Shown here piece after piece: positions 1 to 11,249 of a DNA stretch of 64,000 nt (the first letter of the stretch is position 1; each line of letters opens with the position of its first letter). Source of the stretch: Harmonia axyridis (taxonomy: Eukaryota; Arthropoda; Insecta; Coleoptera; Coccinellidae). Under the pieces are notes generated by a model. The model was not told where the DNA came from, searched no databases, and was given only the letters and a program-made list of their open reading frames with translations. The stretch lies in the NCBI RefSeq assembly GCF_914767665.1, contig NC_059503.1, forward strand, positions 32,240,001-32,304,000, read 5' to 3'. Position numbers and translations under genes: made by a program.

Positions 1-711
1 CGGATAAATAAAATTCATGTCAATCGAATAGTCGATCGTTGTTTTATTGCAATTTAAAGTTCTATAGCTCAAAAAAAACACCCTTTATATGAACAGATAT
101 TCAAAGAATGGTACCATCTGAGAGGACTGTTATCTTAACTTACCGGTTTGCCAGTCAGGACCGCTTGTTATAAAAGAAGACAGTTTTAAGAACACTATCA
201 AGAATCAATTTAAGTACTGAATTCGAGTGCACAACAACACCACAATCGTTCTAAAGCTTAAACAATCATTTACAAAGTAACAAATTGATTTGTTAGCCAC
301 ATACATTCAGCTGCTCTCTTTTTCCGATTCTTAAAAATCAATACCATTCTTGGCATTATGTATTTCGATTTGATTGATACATTCATTTTTTATTGGTATT
401 CTTGATCTGTCTGTAAAACTCGACTGATTTTCTTTGAGCGACGGAAGACGTCATTTAATATTATGTCTTAAAAATCATTACATTCATACTAGGTTCTATT
501 TTGATTCTCATTGAACTTCCTGACACAACGTTCAGATATTCCATCTATTATTGGTGTTACACTGCGTCTCCTCGTTTTGAGACAATATGAATATTTACTA
601 GAAATTTCACATGAAACCTTCCATACACCACCAATATATTATCTAAGATTCTTCTTTCACTTATCGATAACCTGATAACTAAATGTTTTAACAGCATCGT
701 ATTTTCCCTAG
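1..711. other. Non-coding stretch, probably intron
   Basis: I see no coding exon or recognisable element here. The stretch ends in a 3' splice site (TTTTCCCTAG, AG at 710-711) that opens the next exon, so at least its right part is intron of the plus-strand gene that follows. Earlier exons of that gene must lie outside the window. Confidence 0.5.
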
Positions 712-3700
712 ATACAGAACAGAGAGCTTTAAAGAAGATAAGGATGTCCTGCTATCCAGAATGAAGATCTACAAGTCTCCCAACAAAGAAGAACCCCAGG
801 AAAGTCCAGACTTTTTTTCAGACCTGAACCGAGTGCGCAGGAAAAGCACCAGAAGTGATGATTCTGTCGTTTTAGAAGACGAATCACTTCCTTCCAAACC
901 ACTCGTCGAGGAAAAGAAGGTCACAGACGTAGCTGTGGAAATAAGGCCCAACAGTCTCAAGGCCAGGGCAGCTATGTTCGAGAGAAACAGCACGGGGTCG
1001 CCGAGCAAGTTACCAAAACCTTGCAAAAAGACCTCGGTCTTGCCGAAAGAGAACAATGGAGACTTAGTAACTAAAGATAACAGGTTGGGAGATTTGGTTA
1101 ATAGAGAGTCGGATAAGGCCTTCAGGGAGAACTTCATATTGAGGAGCAAGGCTGAAGATATATTCAAAAGTGAAAGAAGGAGACACACATACGAATCTAG
1201 GGAGAAACAAAACGCGAACGAGTCGAAGTCGAGAAGGGGCAGTTTGGATCGAATAAGTCCGAGGTATGTTGAAAAATGATCTTTATTGAAATTGTGTGGA
1301 TGTTTAAGAGAAAGACTATTTCGATCAATACACATTCATAGAACACTTGGAGGGACATAGCACATAAGGCACTGAATAAAATACGTTATTCACTTGTTTG
1401 CAGTTCAAAGACAATCGATTATAATTTATAATCGCTATAAATTGGCTAATCCCTAAAGCACCCTTTAAAAGTCAAACTTACTTAAGGCATTAGGCTAGTA
1501 TTTCAGTCCAATGGCGAGTAATTTAATAAATAAAAATGTCTGAACAATGAAAATTAGTCGAGTAGTTCAGCAAGTGATTTAGTCGAGTCGAACCATTTTA
1601 TTCTATTTTAAACGGGCGAGTAGCATCTCATCCCTTTAGTTGTCTCTTCGTCCCATCGGAAAGACATTTTGGCGGCAACAAATGAACTCAAATAATTATT
1701 TGAGTTCATTTGTTGCCGCCAAAATGTCTTTCCGATGGGACGAAGAGACAACTTTATAATTGGTTTCCAAATATGTAGAGCATGAATGTTTGTGAGATAT
1801 CAAGTCCTAGCATTAGCAAAAGAAATAAATGAAACAATCCGCATACTCGGATTCAGAAAATTGAATGAATATACATGTATTTAGATACATAGTTGATTTC
1901 CCGAGTCTAAATAGCGTGAGTGTCCTTAAACTGCATCCAGTAGCAAGAAAGTATAGAACTAACTCTAATTTATTAATTGCAGGAAAAGCCCTTCTTAAAA
2001 AGGTGTCTTTACTCAGAATTTGAGAGTGTATTTCCATTAACAGAATATCACTCAATTTTCGGACATTCTCAAACTATCGAATTATTCTTTGATATCTTCC
2101 AACTCTTAATTCTTTCAGAAGACGATTAGTAGCTCCTAGTTTATTTCTTCTCTTGATCCATTTTCGTACCCATAGCTTGTTTTTATTAATCGCACAAATT
2201 TCCTCATCCACCTCTTCTAAAATAGTCATTACAATTAGCTTAATCATTTCATTTATTTTAATTCATTATAGGCTGTTCATGTTCAAAATACTTGTGAACT
2301 GTAATAACAGTAAAGTGGGAACGATTTTTGGACAGAAGCGAAAATTTTAGTTACTACATTACTTGCCATTCGACTAAAATACTAGCCTCATGCGAACTAT
2401 TCTTTAGTTCAAGGTATTTCATATGGACTAAAAAAATTATTTCACTGATTTGATCCTTGATTCATTCAAAACAAGGTGTTAATTAAATTAATACGATGCT
2501 GAAGGTTTTTATAGCTGGATTGTTCAATAGAGTTAGATAATTTCGGTTTTTCATAAAAATAATGGTCTTATCGTTTTTAGACCTAACGTTTCGCCTGCAG
2601 TTGCAGTAGACGTTTCAGATGTTTCCCAGTCTTAGAGTTTAACTCGGCATTAGATTACCTTAAACCATAGTATAAAGAAGGATAGTAAGACAGTCCTAAT
2701 GTTAAAGCGATTTGAAGCGATTTCGAGAGCCATCTGGTGTTCACGTTGTGATACTGCAATAAAAATGGTCTGTAAAGTGGCGACCTCCAAAAAAAATGCA
2801 GTTATTTTAAGGAACTAATACTTTTCTGCCGGTACAAGAAGATAGGAATGAAGTTTTCTATATTTTCGTATATCTACAGAACTGTAATCAACTCGAACAG
2901 ACGTTATTGTAGACTTAACAATATGAAAGAAGACCGAGACAGTGGCGTGTATAGTCCATGTTATTGATTTCTTGATAAATAACGCTGTTGCTTTGTGTTC
3001 AGAATTTTTGTACAATGGCTGTAGCGAATGGTCATTTCGAAATGTTCCTTCCAAGGTGAATTTCATTGATTTCATAAAGAGTTGACTATTTTTTCAATAA
3101 GGTTATTGTGCATTTCTGAAGAAAGATCCAATTTTCAGTGGGTTTTGCCATAGTATGGTTTTGCTTGCACAATAACCATTAATAATAATTTGTAGAATAA
3201 ACAGACATTATGTCTCAGCTAAATTTTTCAATTTAAAATAATTCAGCTATTGGGGAATAAATAATAAAATAGTCTTTTCAAAATTCGTAGGTATTTATTA
3301 TTTCGATAGAATACAGTTTGCAGGTATGGTAGGTAGTTAAATGAATGTTTATTCATGAAAAGAAAGTTTGACTAACTCACCCTTCTTCGAATGAATAAAC
3401 ATGTATAACTCACGTAATGTATACAAAATTTTACCCCATTTGATGGGGATTCAAATGAACAGTTTCCAGAAATAACTATGAAATGAGATGAAAGGTACCG
3501 CTCCAATTTGTGATTGCTACGACACTGGGTATTGGATTGTTAGCAATTGTCATAAAAAATATGATAGTCTTGGAGGAATTCAGTGGTGAATTAACTTTAT
3601 TTTTAAATTACTGAATGGATTAACGTCATTTTACCCTTGTTGCTGTGGATTGAATGATGTCGTTTTATGCGTCAAAATGGTATAAAAAATGAAATAATCC

Positions 3701-6700
3701 TTGAACAATCTATATTCTCACATGTTTCCTATGCATTACTCTGTGTGGCTAAATGGATACTTATTAATTCATTGATCTTCACTACGAAAACTCTTTGAAA
3801 CTCTCGAAAAATACCTCAGCCAGGTTGTTGAGCCGTGTTTATGCAGCTAACTTGCTAAGTTGAAAACAACCTACTTTGTGGAGCTAAATAATTTATTTGA
3901 TACTCTGAATATTTTCATCTGAACTTTGCAATCCTATGTATATAAAGCGATACCAATCTAATAATTCTGCCGATTTTCATTCAACAATAATGAATTAGGT
4001 CGCAATCATTGAATAGGGGTTCCGGAAGGCTGATTCATAAGCAGATCAAAGATTACATCTCTTTAATCTTTGAACCAGATGTTGGCGATAATATTTATGT
4101 AGCTATTTTTCAGAACGAATTGATTCAGCTTTTCTCTCATTTCTTCTGCATCCTTCACGAATGATGATGCAACACTAAAATTATTTTTCTGCTGCATATT
4201 CTGCGAGTTAATTTGTTGGGTCAAGAAATGTTTAGATCATTCCGAACGTGAAAATTGGTCATTTTGGTTTTTCAATTATGCTGAAGAATTGTCAACTTCA
4301 CATTATTTGTTGATTGCCTGGTTTTCATTTGGCTGGAAATATATTTGCAATATTTAAATATTTGTGTTCGTAATAATAACTCCAAAATATATTGTCTATG
4401 TTTCTCGCATATCATATTTGTTGCGAACCATTCCGGTAAATGGGTCTTTATATTTTTCACAAGTTTCCTTTTCAAATTTGACATTAATTTATGATTCAAA
4501 TGTTTTCCTATATCTCTACTGAAACAATCTAGAGCCCTTCTTGTGAATTCTCGTAATAACGATGTTGGAGTTCTCAAACCGGTTTCATACTTCAAATCAT
4601 AATTTTTGAAAAAAATCAAAATCTCTCCTTCATTATCGAAATCCTTATCAGCTTCCAAACTGGTTTTACAGTCTTCACATTCGAAACGATCCAAACATTT
4701 TTTTACCAAATAACCGGCAAAATATATAACAGAACATTTTTCTAATGTTGCACTATCATTCAATTGGACCACAGAACCATCAGACGAACTGCTGGATGAA
4801 TCCGTATCTGAAGATGAGGAGGATTCTTCGACGACATTCAATAAAGCAAGGGCTTCATTGCCATCTGTTAGTAAAAAATTATCGTCATCATCTGGTTGTC
4901 CACCAGCATTGGCACTTCTAGGTGGCCTCATAAAATTTGTGACAATACTGATTTTGAAAGACGATCTAAAAGTTCGCACAGTAGGATTTCTGTTATATCC
5001 TCCTCTCTGACGATATACAGAAAATTGATTTTCAAGTGGATCTTGAATCAGCCTTCCTGTAAACAAGAATTTGTAACCTTCATTTTTCTCATTAGTTGCA
5101 AATTGCTTTACCGCATTTATGGTTAAGAGAAAACCGTCGTAACATCAGGTCTGGTTAATTTGTCCTTTTTCCCAACTTTATACAGATTTTCCAAGACCTC
5201 GTAACCTTCATTTATGGCTGCTAAAACCTCAGGATTGGTATCGCTCAATACACGATTGCAAGGTTTTGTGGAATGCAAACGTGTGCTATTCAAAGCATCG
5301 AATAAATTATCCATAGTTTTCACAAAGTGAGCAGTATTTTCAGCCGTAGGTGAGACAAGTTCACCTGTCCTGGAAGATGTCATAAAGGCAGCATAAACAC
5401 TATGGCTCAACAATTGGGTTGCTAACTTAACGTTCATTTTTTGAAATGAGTTAGGGTTGAGATGTTTATCTGTGAGTTTCAACAAGGCTTTTCCGGTTGA
5501 GCTTTTTTTATCAATATCATACACTTGTTTTATATCTGAGAAGCAAATATATTTTTCATTCAATATCAAATTAGTGTTAATGAAATTATTTCTTACTGAC
5601 TTAATGAGATGAGGGACATCAAAAAATGCGAAATATTTTCTTTCATTTAAATGGAAGTATGGTTTTGTTTTTTCAACTCCCAATTCTTTAAACATTTTTT
5701 TGTTTGTACTTGACAAATCGCAAACTATGCCTATCGTGTCTAGTTTTGATCCACGAAGTTTTTCCAAAGCCTTCTTAATGATGAGCAATAAGGATTCGCA
5801 TGACACCCCATCATCCGATACAAAAAATGCAATAGGAATTTTCCATGTGCTGTATATTCCCCTTATCATCAATACAAGAGCCTGGCTTGCAGGAGAAGAT
5901 TTTCTACCGAATTCTCCCAGATCTTCAAAACCTTCTATCATGTCCGTGTGTTTATTATAATCTATATTCCTCTTTATGCTCATTTCATCGAACATGAGAA
6001 TACATTTTTTTTCACGAGGCATCATGGAATCTGCCTTCAATGACAATTGTAAAAAAAATTTTTTATTGAACCCAGGTTTGCAATTGAAATTATTTATCCA
6101 TGATTTCAGAGTTGAAATCCCTGGTAAATTAATTCCTTTTTGCTGTAAATATCTATAAGTTTTAGGGCCCCTATAAAAGAGGGATAAGGCATCCCGTTTC
6201 TCGCTTGCTTGCCATGGGGATTTCGCCCTATGACGTACCTGCATATTTATTAAAGATTTTGCGAAACCGGTTATAGATGCTTCTCTAAATGTTTTTGTAT
6301 GATGTTCAGCATTCATAATTTTCTTTTTAGCATTTCTCAATTGCACCTTCGTGTTATTGAGTTTTTTCCTGCTGTTCTCCAATTCAAGTCTAATTAAGGT
6401 CATTAAAACTAACTTAAAGAAGGGTTGAATTCTTGGTAACTATCAAAAACTTAAATATTTACAATTGAAACTTTCACCATGATTATTTACGATATCCAAG
6501 AGCTAATTAAGGTCATTAAAATGAACTTAAAGAAGGGTTGAATTCCTGGAAACTATCAAAAACTGAAATATTTACAATTGAAACTTTGACCATGATTATT
6601 TACGATATCCAAGAGCTAATTAAGGTCATTAAAACAAATTTAAAGAAGGGTTGAATTCCTGGAAACTATCAAAAACTGAAATATTTACAATTGAAACTTT

Positions 6701-8428
6701 CACCATGATTATTTACGATATACCTTCTTAATATTTTCTAGGAAATTTTAGAAAAATGAAGATTATTGAGTTATATTCAGAAAGATTGACAATGATTCTG
6801 ATTTTATGATATTATCATAGAATACTATTATATTATTCACAGAGACTCATTTCATACACAAGGATTCAGATTGACAAAAACTTCTGCTATATAAATGAAT
6901 GAATAAATGAATATTTTATTTGATACTAGCTGTGCCCGCGGTTTCACCTGCGTTGGGATTCGTATTTTTCGATTTTTTTTACTTCTGGAGGGCGTATGAA
7001 AATGAAACCTATACCAGATTTTAAGTTAGATCTTCAGGAACACAACTGTGAAAACCGCATAAAATTCTGTGCTGTAGTTTCTGCGTGATGCGCAAACGAA
7101 TTTACATACCGACAAAAAGACAGACAGACAGACAGACAAAAAATTTAAAAATGGTTGTTCTGCCTTCTAATACTCATATAAGATCTCCCAGCATTGGTTT
7201 TCTTCAAATATCTCTCATGTACAGACGTCGGACCCCTTACAATTTTATTATATATCAAGATTTGATTTATTATTTGTCTGTTCGAATCACATTTTATTAT
7301 CGAAGGGAAAATGTCCGGAATTGCATAATCAAATTGCTTCTTTTACGTGAAATACATGTGCATGTATTAGGAATTAGTACCCTGACGACCGAGCTTTGCC
7401 CGGTGTTCTCATTTGGAAAGGCTATCATAAATAGTTATCAAATAAGTTTTTTTTTTAATGATGTTTTTCAAAACACCATCCTAATACCAAATTTCATCCA
7501 AATCATTATGGGCGTTTTGGATATACGCAAAATGTATGAAATTGTGCCATATTATATATTATGTTTATGTAAATATAACGAAAACTCAGCATACCAATCG
7601 GTTTTATTTATTTATTTTCCTTATAACAACATGAAAGTCAAATGTACATGTAAGTTACAAATGTATGGAAATATTTCATTTTTCATAAAATTTCCAAAGA
7701 GCCCACACATGACATATATTTACATTTGAAAGTTTGGTAGTTTGCAGCCAAAGGGTTGTAGGAAAAAAAATTTTATTACCAAAAACTGGAGAAAATTAAT
7801 AATCGATTAACGGGTTTACGCATTTTTATTCTCAGTTATTGGTTGAAGAAAATGAATTTTATTCCAGACTAACGCCGAAACAAAGTATATACAATATACA
7901 TACATGCGAATAATACCAGAATTGAGAAAACAATCAATCATTAATTTTTCGATATAATCACGTTCGAAAAAACTTGAAGAGGCGATTCAAATCCGCCCAA
8001 CTTTAGTATCCGCCACTGGTTTAGATTCCAGGGTAGATTTAAAATACAGCGACATCTATATCTATTGGGTCAGCACCATCTGTTATCGAGGTACGTCTTG
8101 TCCGAAACCTAAGTATGTACCAGAATCAAGCTACGACATGCTTCGTCCTGAAATAAGCTAAGACGTGCACTGGATGGCAAATCCCCAGCGACATCTATTG
8201 GTGCACTCCACGCCGTCAAATTTTAACCCCGTATGGTTGGATTACTATCCTTCTTTATACTATGCTTAAACTGAGTTCTTATGACTACGAAATAATTAAG
8301 AATTCTTCGCATATAAAGATAAACGAATGCAATAATTTTTTTTTGTTTCCAGGAAAGAAAAAACCACCCCAAATTCTTACTGCATAAAGGATATGAAAGC
8401 TATTTTCGAATCAAAATCCAAACAATAA
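712..8428 (+). CDS. Unidentified gene, last two coding exons
   Basis: Two exons join in frame: 712-1263 (acceptor TTTTCCCTAG, donor AG|GTATGTT, phase 2) and 8353-8428 (acceptor TTTGTTTCCAG, stop TAA 8426-8428). The first is open from the acceptor, so the ATG at 761 need not be a start. About 209 residues are visible: polar, Ser/Lys/Arg/Glu-rich, no membrane segment and no domain I recognise. Two similar short motifs stand out, KARAAMFER in exon one and KDMKAIFESKSKQ just before the stop. Such segments occur in cytoskeletal scaffold proteins, but I cannot name the family. The 7.1-kb last intron holds a palindrome, a Harbinger relic and a P-like transposon. An AATAAA at 9484-9489 is a possible poly(A) signal, implying a long 3' UTR. 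Sequence shows the exons; the function is unknown. Confidence 0.75.
1638..1753. repeat. Perfect 116-bp palindrome without a loop
   Basis: Bases 1638-1695 are the exact reverse complement of 1696-1753; the centre is AATAA|TTATT. There are no mismatches and no spacer. It lies in the last intron of the unidentified gene. It has no coding content and no flanking duplication that I can see. Confidence 0.95.
1886..2160 (-). pseudogene. PIF/Harbinger transposase relic, N-terminal part
   Basis: Read on the minus strand, the conceptual product contains WIKRRNKLGATNRLLKELR near 2150, then SKDTFLRRAFPAINKLELVL and LYFLATGCSLRTL, and a terminal GKSTM. This order (DEW-type start, DT-x(2)-R-A-I/F-P segment, LRFLATG, GKST) is the N-terminal region of Harbinger transposases and HARBI1 relatives. 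A stop separates the first piece from the rest and the catalytic DDE part is missing, so it is a dead fragment. It lies 130 bp from the palindrome, and whether the two were one element cannot be decided here. Confidence 0.65.
4272..6403 (-). pseudogene. P-element-type transposase, lacking THAP domain
   Basis: The main block (6403-5123, 426 codons) starts with a coiled-coil-like stretch. It then reads GPKTYRYLQQKGINLPGIST, the RNase-H-like start ILMFDEMSIKRNIDYN with a candidate first catalytic Asp, GIVCDLSSTNKKMF with a candidate second Asp, and the FDVPHLIKSVRNN segment typical of THAP9 and P transposases. The C-terminal block (5066-4272) opens with RLIQDPLENQFSVYRQRGGY, where the Glu of PLEN is a candidate third catalytic residue, and carries an acidic serine run. 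An acceptor (TTTACAG) at about 5057-5063 and a GT near 5134 suggest a short intron, but the phases I tried do not join cleanly, so a frameshift is possible. The first block probably begins at an acceptor near 6392 rather than at the ATG. The N-terminal DNA-binding exon is not seen. Confidence 0.8.
6391..6720. repeat. 113-bp tandem repeat, 2.9 copies
   Basis: Units start at 6391, 6504 and 6617, each beginning TAATTAAGGTCATTAAAA; the last is truncated at about 6720. Copies differ at only a few positions. The first unit overlaps the boundary of the transposase block in P-like copy 1, at its presumed 3' splice site (minus strand CTTAATTAG). Confidence 0.9.
6905..7145 (+). repeat. Dispersed retroposon-like repeat with GACA tail
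   Basis: The segment starts near CTAGCTGTGCCCGCGG and ends in a (GACA)n run at about 7118-7138 followed by A-rich sequence. I know this head sequence as a common interspersed repeat of insect genomes, but the family assignment (RTE- or SINE-like) is only a guess. Related heads occur near 7381 (GAGCTTTGCCCGG) and 9825 (CTGGCCGCTCCGGCTTCGC). It is inserted inside P-like copy 1. Confidence 0.45.
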
Positions 8429-8429
8429 T

Positions 8430-11249
8430 GAAAAATTCTTCGAGAAGTTAAAAAGTACTACGTTTTGTTATTAGCGAATTAGGAATTTAATATTGACCAA
8501 ATACAGAAATATGGTGTTATAACAGAGTCATATAAAAATGTATAAAGTAGTGTCCAATCCCTAAATATGCTATAAAATAGAAGCTTCAACCTTGCAGGAA
8601 AACAATGTTTTTAATTCGATTTGATCCCAACAAGATTTTTAAACTTTTTTATAAGATGATTTTTTTATTTTTCTTTTCTTTTCCTGTATGTTGAAGTTCC
8701 TGAAAATCTCTGGAATTAGGAGTGCCACATAATGCTGTAGCACCCAAAAACGCTTTATTTTTATAGGGATATAATTAGCGAGGTTTCAGAATGGTTTTAA
8801 CTTGATTTTTTGAAAATTTTTTAAATGTGATATACCCATTGTATAGAAGGAAGAATAGAATGTAACTTTTCCATCTTTCCATTTTGCTACTACTACTTGC
8901 TGCTATAAAGTGAAATTCAACTTATAAAATTCTTCTGAAGAAACGGTAGCTTCATTATGAAATTGTGCGGAATTTTTCAGGAAAGAAAATACTGGGTTAC
9001 TTATGGTGAAAAGTATTTTGTTTTTTTTTTTCGGGAGTTTTTTTTCACTAAGGGAGATATCCTTCCAATTCAATATAAATCAAATCTAATTTTGGCAGAA
9101 TGAACCTAAAAACTCACCAATAAGTATCTCAGAATTAGTGAATTTCTTCTGACTGAATTTTTTTCTTATCCATGACATTTATTACTCACTTGAGAGTATT
9201 ATTTCGTATTTTTTTACGAAATTGTTAGTTTGTTGGTCAAAAATATTTTTTTGAAGTAGGACCACAAACATATTTTTATTTCGATTTTTCAAGCCCTAAC
9301 AGTTCTGTTATTTGATTGTTTCAAATTAAATGGAATTATTCAAATAGACAATAACGAGTATATGTTTTCATACTTATTTATTGCGTTTTTACCTTTTTTT
9401 ATGGTTTAAATTCTATTTATTTATTTTATACTCATTGTAAATATTGTATTCAGCTTTGAGAAATTCAGAGTTATGTTATGTTTAATAAACTATCTCATAT
9501 TGAGTATGTCTTTTAATGTTACTACTACTAACCAATACACAGAGAAACATACATAATTTCTTATATATTACAATCTAATTAAATTCCAACAAATATTTAT
9601 TAGAATAAATATTGCCTTAATCTCATATAATCAACAACCCCAATTTTGGTACTTTCTTTTTGTTATGATACTTGTATCCCAGTAAGCTTTGCCAGATAAG
9701 GTTCTGTGCATATTCACAATACATTTAAATTAATTAATCGAATTCACATGAGTCACTCTTCAACAAGATAAGAGTAGTACTCTTCTGCCCGCTTCATCTT
9801 GGTATTAATTTAATAACAATTAGCTGGCCGCTCCGGCTTCGCACGGGTGTGTTTAATAAGAAAGAATCATTTTCGTTTCAATTTAATCATCTACTTTCTG
9901 TCTGGTGACCCAAAATACATCCTTCGAAGTGTCAAATCATGCTCTATGATTGTTCGCTTGGTCTGAGGGAAAAGAAAAGTATTTTTTCTTTTCCGTATGA
10001 TTTTTTCGAAAATATTTTATTGTATAAACCTCCTCATGACAGCAATGAACACAAAAAAAGAGAATTATCTAATTTAGTGCAGTCGTTTGAACGTGATGCC
10101 CTCACATTAAGCTAGATTGACATGGGTAGTGGCGTTCGATGATTTCACTTACAGGGGCACTACAGGCTACAGGGATATCGAAAACCGTTAGAAATACAGG
10201 GTGACTTGAATCACAAAAAAGTTGCATTATTTAGGGATGAGTGTGTGTTAGTTCTAACCCTGTATATTATATATTTACAGATTACCTCAAAACAATATAA
10301 TACCGATAAGCAAATTCAGTTGATAAGAACTTGGGAGTGAATGTAATTATTTAGTGAAGCATAGAAAGAAAGGATATGTTGGAGATTTATTGTGATAAAT
10401 TTTTTCTAAACAATCTTCGAAATATTTTTTTTGAATCAACTCCCAGGACGAGATTGGGATCTCAATTGTATTCCTCTACTTATTTATTCCAACTAGTAAC
10501 TGTTTCTGGTATGTGAAAATCAACAAACAAAAATTTAAGGGATAGAATTTCATTAGTTTGAATTTATACTAGAGGAGTCATTATTCTACAAGTTTTATTA
10601 TCATAAAATACATTATTGAACAATTATTCAAACATCACACTTCAAAATATTTCAAACAATACTTGTTAATTGAATTAACAATACATAGTTATATATTCAA
10701 TATTATATTTCTCTTTTGTGTGAATTGAAAAACGATTGCTTGCCATTTATGATTTTGTTTTTATTATTTCACGGAAGAACTTCCTCCTTGCTAAAAATAT
10801 GAACTGGAAATCTTTGAAATATATCACAATGTTTGATTTAACTCAAACTTTTCCACGTTCCAGCTGACAACTGTAAGTATTTATGCGTGGGCTTGGCTGT
10901 TTATCTCAAGTAGTAGCTTAAAAATATTTAGCTATTCGATCAAATAATTTCAAATGAGCTAATAGTTCCGTTTTTAGCTTGGTTTATGTTTGGAAGGGCT
11001 TCAAGTTGCAAAGGTTTCTTCATGTTACTTTCATATGGCAGTTTTGATGTACCTGTAATGTGAAATATATTCAATGGTGAATCTTTGGAGGAGTAGCTGC
11101 ATTGGGCATGCAATGTGTAATCTCTGAATTGTAGCTGAAAAATCCATTGAAATTAACTTAATCTGCCTACAAACTGCAATTCAATAAATACCAACAGGAA
11201 ATGTGAATTGAATAGCCATAAATTCTCATAATACAATATACATATAGTA
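8430..11249. other. Non-coding, 3' UTR and intergenic
   Basis: The first part (to about 9.5 kb) may be 3' UTR of the plus-strand gene, with AATAAA at 9484-9489. The rest is AT-rich with no convincing coding potential on either strand. A short retroposon-like head lies near 9825-9855. Confidence 0.4.

Larger units (their letters stand above)
2666..8264 (-). mobile_element. P-like DNA transposon, copy 1
   Basis: The ends at 2666-2688 and 8242-8264 are perfect 23-bp inverted repeats beginning CATAGTATAA. They are flanked by the same 7 bases, CTTAAAC (2659-2665 and 8265-8271), which fits a target site duplication. Inside, on the minus strand, are two blocks of a P-element-type transposase (6403-5123 and 5066-4272). 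The element sits in the last intron of the plus-strand gene, in opposite orientation to it. I found no THAP zinc finger between the transposase and the right end, so the copy looks non-autonomous. Other repeats have inserted near 6.9-7.7 kb. Confidence 0.85.

Noticed and set aside
769..1335. 188-codon minus-strand open frame
   Set aside because: It is the antisense shadow of the real plus-strand exon 712-1263. The Ser/Leu-rich product mirrors the exon's codon use.
4272..5066. Separate host gene with acidic serine run
   Set aside because: The block begins with the PLENQFSVYRQRGGY segment of P/THAP9 transposases and lies between the element's inverted ends, so it is the C-terminal part of the transposase.
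7110..7145. Possible CRISPR-like or regulatory short repeat (GACA)n
   Set aside because: It is a simple microsatellite at the tail of an interspersed repeat. There are no spacers and no prokaryotic context.
7085..7729. 214-codon plus-strand open frame
   Set aside because: It starts in a GACA microsatellite repeat and continues through AT-rich, retroposon-like sequence. The product is rich in Ile/Phe/Tyr/Lys with no motif, as expected from chance in AT-rich DNA.
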